A stretch of 11,827 nt of DNA from the NCBI GenBank assembly GCA_946998115.1, contig CAMPYB010000027.1, positions 1 to 11,827 of the forward strand, in the 5' to 3' direction. The notes under the pieces are model-generated. The model did no database searches. It had not been told where the DNA came from and saw nothing but the letters and a program-made list of their open reading frames with translations. Numbering within the stretch: position 1 is the first letter of the stretch; each line of letters begins with the position of its first letter. This DNA comes from an uncultured Actinomyces sp. (lineage in GTDB: Bacteria; Actinomycetota; Actinomycetes; Actinomycetales; Actinomycetaceae). Positions 6,428 to 11,827 of the stretch are shown one piece after another. A program made the translations under genes and the position numbers.

Positions 6428-7021
6428 AGAGCATATATTCCTATATTTTTTGAAGACCTACTTCAAGAAAGAATAAATGCTAAATTTGCTATTGCTGTTA
6501 CAAAGAATTTTTGTGCTCAATTTATTGATGAAAATGATATGGATTTTATTGAAGATTGTGCATTTACACAGGCAGGTTTACAATGCTTATTAAACATGTG
6601 GGATTTTACGAATGAGCAAGATAGTAATTTTTCATCTAGATTTTTATTAGATAATAAAACAAACGATTTGAATGATGCATATAAAGAAATTTTTGCTCGC
6701 GTTATAGTATCTGTTGATTTAAATGAAAATGAATATATAGAAGACAATGAAAATGTAGGAAAAGTTTATCTTCAAAATCCAGTAGAGTGGAAAAATATAA
6801 GTTGTATTCATGTTGAAGATGTTGAAAATATTGAATTGGTTGCAAATTGTGTTCAAGAAATGAAAAAGACTTTTAAAGAAAAACCAGATTTTATAGATTA
6901 TAGCAAAATAACAACTTTTGATTTTTATACACAGTTAGATGAATCATCATTACTTTGGTTTGATAAAAGTGAACGTGAATTAATCGTCGATATAATGAAA
7001 AAATCTTTAACAAGCCTATAA
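6425..7021 (+). CDS. Uncharacterised actinobacterial protein, DUF6912-like
   Basis: A cytosolic protein of 198 residues with no signal peptide or membrane span and no known function. From memory, it follows the pattern of the actinobacterial DUF6912 family: N-terminal MRAYIP (1-6), AIAVT (22-26), an EDCAFTQAGLQCL helix, a strand ARVIVSVDL (91-99), WKNISCIHVED (122-132) and the C-terminal LDESSLLWFD (171-180). Between the helix and the ARVIVSVDL strand it carries a longer polar linker (about residues 60-90) than the usual members. It is strongly acidic and Asn/Asp/Glu-rich. The start at TTG is chosen from ribosome-site spacing and the family N-terminus; longer versions from ATG 6416 or GTG 6401 are possible. 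It stands alone, convergent with rpsT. The family call is moderate and the function is unknown. Confidence 0.75.
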   Translation: MRAYIPIFFEDLLQERINAKFAIAVTKNFCAQFIDENDMDFIEDCAFTQAGLQCLLNMWDFTNEQDSNFSSRFLLDNKTNDLNDAYKEIFARVIVSVDLNENEYIEDNENVGKVYLQNPVEWKNISCIHVEDVENIELVANCVQEMKKTFKEKPDFIDYSKITTFDFYTQLDESSLLWFDKSERELIVDIMKKSLTSL

Positions 7022-7079
7022 TCTGAAATTAGATTACAAAGCATATAATTGTGTAAAAATAGATAAAATCAATGTTTAT

Positions 7080-7120
7080 AAAATAAAAAGTGTGGGCGCA
7101 GGATACGTCTTTGCCCACAC
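7080..7120 (-). terminator. Rho-independent terminator of rpsT
   Basis: On the minus strand GTGTGGGC pairs with GCCCACAC (7120-7113 with 7097-7090), and a small inner stem can extend it. TTTTTATTT follows. It begins 9 bases after the rpsT stop. On the plus strand the hairpin is followed by AACAAAATC, so it would not terminate the opposing gene well. Confidence 0.9.
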
Positions 7121-7128
7121 AACAAAAT

Positions 7129-7389
7129 CTACAGAGCGTTTACTTGCTTTGCTAGCTTTGATTTACGATTAGCTGCTTGGTTTGCGTGAATAACGCCTTT
7201 AGAAACAGCTTTATCTAACTTACGGCCTGCAACACGTAGAGCTGCTTCGGCTGCTTGTTTATCGTTAGCTGCAATAGCTTCACGAGTGCGACGTACGTAA
7301 GTTTTCAATTCTGAACGAACTGATTGATTGCGTTGACGACGCTTTTCATTTGTGCGAATACGCTTCATCTGAGACTTAATATTTGCCAC
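7129..7389 (-). CDS. rpsT: 30S ribosomal protein S20
   Basis: Small-subunit protein that binds 16S rRNA at the 5' domain and helix 44; 86 residues, highly basic. The sequence MANIKSQMKRIRTNEKRRQR at the start and GVIHANQAANRKSKLAK near the end are the S20 signatures. I start it at GTG 7389 rather than GTG 7398. MANIKSQ is the near-universal N-terminus, and AGAAAG lies 8 bases upstream of this GTG but directly abuts the earlier one. It is a single-gene unit divergent from lepA, an arrangement often seen in actinobacteria. A foldable GC-rich leader element and a terminator flank it. Confidence 0.97.
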   Translation of the reverse strand: MANIKSQMKRIRTNEKRRQRNQSVRSELKTYVRRTREAIAANDKQAAEAALRVAGRKLDKAVSKGVIHANQAANRKSKLAKQVNAL

Positions 7390-7433
7390 TTTAGACACTT
7401 TCTACTAATAATAAATAAGGTCATTGAGGGCTG

Positions 7434-7480
7434 ATCGTAACCTGGACTGGGGCGTGGGGATGCCCTGCGATGGCTACGAT
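7434..7480 (-). promoter_or_regulatory. Structured leader RNA candidate upstream of rpsT
   Basis: On the minus strand AUCGUAGCC (7480-7472) pairs with GGUUACGAU (7442-7434): nine continuous pairs including one G-U. Inside, GGGC pairs with GCCC (7465-7462 with 7453-7450) around the loop AUCCCCAC. The block is GC-rich within very AT-rich surroundings. It ends about 45 bases before the rpsT start, and a candidate -10 lies just upstream, so it may form the very 5' end of the transcript. The outer stem is better on the minus strand (G-U where the plus strand has A/C), which fits the rpsT mRNA. A downstream AGCCCUC (7432-7426) could compete for the GGGC arm. Autoregulation by S20 is a possibility, not shown. 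Confidence 0.45.
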
Positions 7481-7487
7481 ATTGAAA

Positions 7488-7515
7488 TTTATATATGATA
7501 CATTAAAAATGTATA
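7488..7515 (-). promoter_or_regulatory. rpsT: Candidate rpsT promoter
   Basis: Minus-strand TATAAA (7493-7488) is preceded at 16 bases by TATACA (7515-7510), four of six matches to TTGACA. Transcription would begin near 7481, right at the foot of the leader hairpin. The region is AT-rich, so the call is tentative. Confidence 0.35.
7498..7514. repeat. 17-base palindrome in the rpsT-lepA divergent region
   Basis: ATACATT-AAA-AATGTAT is a perfect inverted repeat. It overlaps the candidate rpsT -35 and a plus-strand TATAAT (7512-7517) that could serve lepA. It may be an operator for both genes or a chance AT-rich palindrome. Confidence 0.3.
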
Positions 7516-7551
7516 ATACAAAATTCCACTCAAACTCTACCATAAAGAAGT

Positions 7552-7580
7552 TTTTAAAGATATGAAAAATAATGTAGAAT
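7552..7580 (+). promoter_or_regulatory. lepA: Candidate lepA promoter
   Basis: TAGAAT (7575-7580), preceded by TG, has a weak TTTTAA (7552-7557) at 17 bases. It lies 39 bases before the chosen lepA start. The TATAAT at 7512-7517 is an alternative with an even poorer -35. Confidence 0.35.
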
Positions 7581-7619
7581 ACTAAAAGATAGTTTTATTA
7601 AAGAAAAGTGAAGGTAAAA

Positions 7620-9488
7620 GTGGCTCCTATTCCAACTCCTGAGCAATTGAAAAGTATTAAGCCATCAGGCACAGATCCTGAATTGATACGTAATTTTTCT
7701 GTTATAGCGCATATAGATCATGGCAAGTCTACTTTGGCGGACAGGATGCTACAAGCAACTGGTGTTGTTGAGCCTAGAGCAATGCGTGATCAGTATTTAG
7801 ACCGTATGGATATTGAACGTGAACGTGGTATAACTATTAAATCACAAGCAGTTAGGATGCCGTGGTTTTTTGATGGGAAAGCATATGCTTTAAATATGAT
7901 CGACACGCCTGGACACGTGGATTTCTCATATGAGGTATCTAGATCTTTAGCCGCTTGTGAAGGCGCATTATTGTTAGTTGACTCAGCACAAGGTATAGAA
8001 GCTCAAACGCTTGCAAATCTTTATATGGCTCTTGAAAATAATTTGACTATTATACCGGTTTTAAACAAGATTGATTTACCAGCTGCGCAACCTGATAAAT
8101 ACGCTGAGGAATTGGCATCCCTTATAGGGTGTGAACCTGAAGATTGTATTAGAGTGTCAGGCAAAACTGGTGCGGGCGTGAATGAACTATTAGATAAAAT
8201 AGTGGAAATCATTCCAGCGCCTAAAGGTGATGAAAATGAGCCTTGTAGAGCTATGATTTTTGACTCAGTTTATGACACATATAGAGGTGTAGTTACTTAT
8301 ATTCGTGTTGTAGATGGAAGCTTGAATACGCGAGAGCGTATAAAAATGATGTCTACAGGTGCAACGCATGACCTTTTAGAAATAGGTGTTATTTCTCCTG
8401 AGCCTAAACCTTGTGAAGGCTTGAGCGTTGGTGAAGTTGGATATCTTATAACTGGTGTTAAAGATGTGCGACAATCTAAAGTTGGTGATACTGTCACGAC
8501 TGTGAATGATTGCGCAACGAAACCTTTATCTGGATATCAGGATCCGAAACCTATGGTTTTTTCAGGTTTATACCCGATTGATGGATCAGATTATCCAGCT
8601 TTGCGTGATGCGTTAGATAAATTAAAATTAAATGATGCGGCGCTTACATTTGAGCCTGAAACATCTGTAGCATTAGGCTTTGGTTTTAGGTGTGGCTTTT
8701 TAGGGTTGTTACATTTGGAAATTGTTCGTGAGCGTTTAGAAAGAGAATTTAATTTAGATTTAATTTCGACAGCTCCGAATGTAATATATGATGTTACAGT
8801 TGAGGATGGAACTACAATAAAAGTTACTAATCCGTCAGAATTTCCGTCTGGAATGAAAATAAAAGATGTAGAAGAACCTGTTGTGAGATCCACCATACTT
8901 ACACCTAGTGATTATATTGGTGCAATAATGGAACTTTGTCAAAATCGAAGAGGTATTATGCACTCAATGGATTATTTGAGTGAAGACAGAGTGGAAATGC
9001 ATTACACTTTACCTTTGGCTGAAATTGTGTTTGACTTTTTCGATCAGCTTAAATCTAAAACTAAAGGATATGCTTCTTTAGATTATGAGCCTGCAGGTAC
9101 TGCTAGCGCTGATTTAGTTAAAGTCGACATATTATTACATGGCGATCAAGTTGATGCTTTTTCTTCTATTGTGCATAAAGATAAAGCATATTCATATGGT
9201 TTGATGATGACGCAAAAATTAAAAGATTTAATACCGAGACAACAATTTGAAATACCAATACAAGCCGCAGTTGGTTCTAGAATTATTGCTCGTGAGACGA
9301 TTAAAGCTTTGCGTAAAGATATGTTAGCGAAGTGTTATGGTGGAGATATTAGCCGTAAACGTAAATTGCTTGAAAAACAAAAAGAAGGCAAAAAACGCAT
9401 GAAATCTATTGGTAAGGTTGATGTACCGCAAGAAGCTTTCATTGCTGCTTTGACTTCGCAAAACCAAAGTAAGGAAAAAAAGAAATAG
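7620..9488 (+). CDS. lepA: Elongation factor 4 (LepA), ribosome-associated GTPase
   Basis: Translational GTPase that acts on ribosomes and supports initiation and 30S biogenesis, or back-translocation; 622 residues. GTPase motifs are AHIDHGKST (30-38), RERGITIKS (67-75), DTPGH (95-99) and NKID (149-152), followed by an SGKTG element. The LepA-specific C-terminal domain is complete, ending GKVDVPQEAFIAAL before a lysine-rich tail. I choose GTG 7620 because GAAGG lies 5 bases upstream. The in-frame GTG 7608 has only AAGAAAA before it and would add MKVK. The N-terminal extension of about 20 residues before the G domain is usual in actinobacteria. It leads a lepA-trmB-hemW cluster. Confidence 0.97.
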   Translation: MAPIPTPEQLKSIKPSGTDPELIRNFSVIAHIDHGKSTLADRMLQATGVVEPRAMRDQYLDRMDIERERGITIKSQAVRMPWFFDGKAYALNMIDTPGHVDFSYEVSRSLAACEGALLLVDSAQGIEAQTLANLYMALENNLTIIPVLNKIDLPAAQPDKYAEELASLIGCEPEDCIRVSGKTGAGVNELLDKIVEIIPAPKGDENEPCRAMIFDSVYDTYRGVVTYIRVVDGSLNTRERIKMMSTGATHDLLEIGVISPEPKPCEGLSVGEVGYLITGVKDVRQSKVGDTVTTVNDCATKPLSGYQDPKPMVFSGLYPIDGSDYPALRDALDKLKLNDAALTFEPETSVALGFGFRCGFLGLLHLEIVRERLEREFNLDLISTAPNVIYDVTVEDGTTIKVTNPSEFPSGMKIKDVEEPVVRSTILTPSDYIGAIMELCQNRRGIMHSMDYLSEDRVEMHYTLPLAEIVFDFFDQLKSKTKGYASLDYEPAGTASADLVKVDILLHGDQVDAFSSIVHKDKAYSYGLMMTQKLKDLIPRQQFEIPIQAAVGSRIIARETIKALRKDMLAKCYGGDISRKRKLLEKQKEGKKRMKSIGKVDVPQEAFIAALTSQNQSKEKKK

Positions 9489-9490
9489 AT

Positions 9491-10294
9491 ATGGACGATA
9501 ATGGTAAACCCATCTCGTTGAGTCAAACGCATTTGGCTCAACGCGAATTTTTCTCACGAACTCGCTCGTTTACTAGGCGTGGCGATAGAATTTCAGAATC
9601 ATTACAAAACACATGGGATAATTACAAAAATGATTATATGATCGAATTGGAAAGAGGATTTGGACAGACTACTGTTGCCGATAATTTCCATGTAGATTGG
9701 GATAAAGAATTTGGTAGGAAAGCTCCATTAATTGTTGAAATAGGTTGCGGAGCTGGAGACCAAATCGTTTCTTTTGCTAAAAATCATCCTGAATGCAATA
9801 TCATAGGTTTTGAAGTTTGGTATCCGGGTTTAGTGAAAACTATATCTAGTGCTGTAAAAGAAAAAGTGAATAATATACGATTGGTAGAAGTTGATGCTGT
9901 ACAAGCTTTTCCTATTATCATTGAGCCTAATAGTCTTGAGCAAGTATGGACATTTTTTCCTGATCCGTGGCGTAAAAAAAGACATCATAAAAGACGTATT
10001 GTACAACCGTTATTTTCAAATATTGTTGCTGATGCGTTAAAAGATGGAGGTATTTGGAGACTTTCGACTGATTGGGATGATTATGCTTGGCATATTCGTG
10101 ATGTGCTTGAGTCAAATGATAGATTTGTGAATCTTTATAAAGGGAAAAATCCTGATCCTTTAGATCCTTGTGTAGGTCGTGGAGGGTTTGCTCCTCGTTG
10201 GGAAGAAAGAATTATGACACGTTTTGAACAGCGTGGTATGGATGCTGGTAGGAATTTGCATGATTTTGCTTTCGCTAAAAAACCAGTATCGTAA
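9491..10294 (+). CDS. trmB: tRNA (guanine-N7-)-methyltransferase TrmB
   Basis: SAM-dependent enzyme that makes m7G46 in the variable loop of tRNAs; cytosolic, 267 residues. The Rossmann SAM-binding motif VEIGCGAGD is at 82-90, with acidic ligands at Glu108 (GFEV) and Asp135. The family signature FFPDPWRKKRHHKRR (155-169) and the late LSTDWDDY (191-198) are also present. The N-terminal stretch with RTRSF (23-27) and a following RRGDRIS is the actinobacterial type. The gene begins two bases after the lepA stop, with a weak AAGGA 15 bases upstream, so it probably depends on lepA translation. No key residue is missing. Confidence 0.96.
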   Translation: MDDNGKPISLSQTHLAQREFFSRTRSFTRRGDRISESLQNTWDNYKNDYMIELERGFGQTTVADNFHVDWDKEFGRKAPLIVEIGCGAGDQIVSFAKNHPECNIIGFEVWYPGLVKTISSAVKEKVNNIRLVEVDAVQAFPIIIEPNSLEQVWTFFPDPWRKKRHHKRRIVQPLFSNIVADALKDGGIWRLSTDWDDYAWHIRDVLESNDRFVNLYKGKNPDPLDPCVGRGGFAPRWEERIMTRFEQRGMDAGRNLHDFAFAKKPVS

Positions 10295-10316
10295 TTTTTT
10301 GGAGTAAGATAACATT

Positions 10317-11561
10317 TTGGTCAAAAAAGATGTTTTTAGAGATAATAATATAAGTGAATTAAATGATTTATCTGCTCATGTAAATAGTAAATATTTCGTT
10401 AATAGAAATTTTAGTATTTACGTCCATATTCCTTTTTGTAAATATCGTTGCGGGTATTGTGATTTTAATACTTATACTAATACTAATTTTGGTGTTGGAG
10501 CTAGTCTTGATGATTATGTGCAATCGTTGTGTCTGGAATATGATTTGTCACTTGATATCTTTGAAAAAGAAAACTTTGATTTGCCTGATGTGTCAACTGT
10601 TTTTTTTGGTGGAGGAACACCTACTTTTTTAAAATCTGATAATCTTGCATTAGCTGTTGAACAGTTACGTAAACGATTTGTTTTTAAAGATGTTGAAATA
10701 ACTACTGAAGCGAATCCTGAAACTGTTGATGAAAATTATTTGCGCGATTTAGCGTCTGCAGGTTTTACTCGTGTTTCATTTGGTGCACAATCAGGTGTTA
10801 AATCTGTTTTAAATATTTTAGATAGAAAGCATGATCCTGAAAAACTTGCGCAATTAGTTAATTGCGCTAAAGATTTAGGTATGCAAACTTCTGTTGATTT
10901 AATATATGCTACACCTGGTGAGAGTGTAGATGACTGGATTGCTTCTCTTGAATACGCTGTAGGTCTTAAAAGTGATCATATTTCAGCTTATGCACTTATG
11001 ATTCATGATGGAACAAAAATGGGACAGGATCTCAAGCATGGAAAAATTAAACCTGTAAATAATGATGATGAGGCTGTGAAATATAAAATAGCTGATGAGT
11101 TTTTGTACAATTGTGGTTTTCGTTGGTATGAAATATCGAATTGGGCTAAAAATGGAAAAGTTTGTAAACATAATATTGCTTATTGGAAAAGTGATAATTG
11201 GTGGGGTTATGGAGCAGGAGCTCATTCTTATGTGAATGCTACAAGGTGGGCTAATACAAAGCATCCTCGTAATTATGCGATGTATTTACGTGAGGGCGTG
11301 TTGCCTGTTTGTATGAAAGATATTTTGGATAGTCAAACTATTTGTCAGGAAAAAATAATGCTTGAATTGCGTTTACGTGAAGGTATTGCATTAGATAATT
11401 CATATTTTTATTTTACTGATGAAAAGCTTGATATTTTGCGTGAAAATGGTTATTTGTTAGAGCGTGAGTTTAATTGTGGTAGGTTAGTTTTAAGTTTACG
11501 CGGACGTTTAATGGCGGATTATATTACGCAGATTTTATGGGATGGCTTTAGAGTGATATAA
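10317..11561 (+). CDS. hemW: Radical SAM heme chaperone HemW
   Basis: Cytosolic protein thought to insert heme into target enzymes; 414 residues. The radical SAM cluster motif is Cys41-x3-Cys45-x2-Cys48 in HIPFCKYRCGYCDF. The residue two after the third Cys is Phe50, whereas true coproporphyrinogen dehydrogenase HemN has a fourth Cys there. The SAM-binding GGGTP is at 98-102, EANPETVD at 131-138 and the heme-binding HNxxYW as HNIAYW at 285-290. The TTG start follows GGAG by 12 bases, long but the only reasonable site; ATT one codon earlier would be better spaced. It lies 22 bases after trmB. Databases often mislabel this family as oxygen-independent coproporphyrinogen oxidase. Confidence 0.95.
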   Translation: MVKKDVFRDNNISELNDLSAHVNSKYFVNRNFSIYVHIPFCKYRCGYCDFNTYTNTNFGVGASLDDYVQSLCLEYDLSLDIFEKENFDLPDVSTVFFGGGTPTFLKSDNLALAVEQLRKRFVFKDVEITTEANPETVDENYLRDLASAGFTRVSFGAQSGVKSVLNILDRKHDPEKLAQLVNCAKDLGMQTSVDLIYATPGESVDDWIASLEYAVGLKSDHISAYALMIHDGTKMGQDLKHGKIKPVNNDDEAVKYKIADEFLYNCGFRWYEISNWAKNGKVCKHNIAYWKSDNWWGYGAGAHSYVNATRWANTKHPRNYAMYLREGVLPVCMKDILDSQTICQEKIMLELRLREGIALDNSYFYFTDEKLDILRENGYLLEREFNCGRLVLSLRGRLMADYITQILWDGFRVI

Positions 11562-11562
11562 T
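11554..11562 (+). promoter_or_regulatory. Extended -10 promoter for the flavin reductase gene
   Basis: TGATATAAT is a perfect extended -10 (TGn-TATAAT) that overlaps the hemW stop codon, with a partial -35 TTTATG 17 bases upstream inside hemW. It would give a leader of about 70 bases. No terminator is visible after hemW, so read-through is also likely. Confidence 0.5.
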
Positions 11563-11640
11563 ACTAATAGTCAAAATAGACAGTATCAATTATCTTAGTA
11601 ATTCAATATATTTTTTTGTTTCCAGAAAAGAGACATAGGT

Positions 11641-11827
11641 ATGAATAAAAAAATTTCTTTATTAGTCGGAAGTTTACGTCGTGGATCTTATGCGCTTAAA
11701 ATTGCTAAAAATTTGATTACATATTTTCCTGCCGAATATGATGTAAATATTGTAGAAATACGAGATTTACCACTTTATGATTTCGACTATGACGATCCAA
11801 AAGTTGCTGATAAAGTTCTCCCACATG
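11641..11827 (+). CDS. NADPH-dependent FMN reductase family protein (partial, C-terminus outside window)
   Basis: Flavodoxin-like flavoprotein of the NADPH-dependent FMN reductase/azoreductase group (PF03358 type). Sixty-two codons are visible. The protein starts with a beta strand KISLLVGS running into GSLRRGSYALKIAKNL, the GSxRxGS loop that binds the FMN phosphate, then a second strand VNIVEIRDLPLYDFD; the LPLY-x-x-D pattern is typical. The start ATG has AGAGAC/AGG upstream and matches the family N-terminus. It follows hemW by 79 bases in the same direction. The substrate (quinone, azo dye, chromate or FMN itself) cannot be told. Confidence 0.88.
   Translation, partial: MNKKISLLVGSLRRGSYALKIAKNLITYFPAEYDVNIVEIRDLPLYDFDYDDPKVADKVLPH

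Noticed and set aside
7019..7036. Terminator after the DUF6912-like gene
   Set aside because: TAATCT/AGATTA forms a 6-bp weak hairpin overlapping the stop, but there is no U-run after it.
7390..7398. rpsT starting at GTG 7398
   Set aside because: It would add MSK before the near-universal MANIKSQ start, and the ribosome site abuts the codon.
7434..7480. 6C RNA or small SRP RNA in the rpsT leader
   Set aside because: Only one C-rich loop is present and 6C RNA needs two such hairpins; SRP RNA conserved loop sequences are absent.
7608..7619. lepA starting at GTG 7608
   Set aside because: No ribosome site precedes it, whereas GTG 7620 has GAAGG 5 bases upstream.
10317..11561. Oxygen-independent coproporphyrinogen III oxidase (HemN)
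   Set aside because: The fourth cysteine of HemN is replaced by Phe50 and the HemW heme motif HNxxYW is present.
11561..11586. Terminator or operator after hemW (ATACT...AGTAT repeat)
   Set aside because: The stem is broken and weak, with no U-run immediately after; it may be chance.

Overview
The window looks like an ordinary chromosomal stretch of an AT-rich actinobacterium (Actinomycetota). The base composition is low for that phylum, but the gene content fits it. It holds a MetP/MetS methionine-alanine importer pair, a protein resembling the actinobacterial DUF6912 family, a TrmB and a HemW of actinobacterial sequence type, and a near-consensus DtxR-type operator. I cannot name a genus. 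A low-GC relative of Actinomycetaceae or Bifidobacteriaceae is a guess. No insertion sequence, phage gene, tRNA, rRNA or CRISPR array is visible.

Left part (1-3221, minus strand): a four-gene metal-uptake operon read right to left. It encodes a metal-binding lipoprotein, an ABC ATPase and two ABC-3 family permeases, the second cut by the window edge. The last three genes are tightly coupled. The 361-base upstream region (3222-3582) carries a near-consensus DtxR-type box at 3398-3416, a degenerate one overlapping a candidate -10 at 3277-3296, and a small TAGGT/ACCTA inverted repeat. The two-permease layout and the DtxR-like boxes point to manganese (or iron/manganese) rather than purely zinc control.

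Middle part (3528-6290): deoD (purine nucleoside phosphorylase, minus strand, with its own terminator) is divergent from the metP-metS pair, a Na+-coupled amino-acid transporter and its 49-residue partner, which ends at a strong terminator.

Right part (6291-11827): a lone gene for an uncharacterised actinobacterial protein, probably starting at TTG, converges on rpsT (ribosomal protein S20). rpsT is divergent from lepA-trmB-hemW. Those three genes are closely packed and encode elongation factor 4, the tRNA m7G46 methyltransferase and the HemW heme chaperone. A GC-rich foldable element lies in the rpsT leader. The window ends inside a flavodoxin-like FMN reductase gene that has its own candidate promoter.

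I found no clearly new multi-gene system. The items most worth a second look are the metal operators, the rpsT leader structure, the uncharacterised DUF6912-like gene with its start site, and the small MetS gene. Several starts are revised from the longest possible frame: rpsT, lepA and the DUF6912-like gene.
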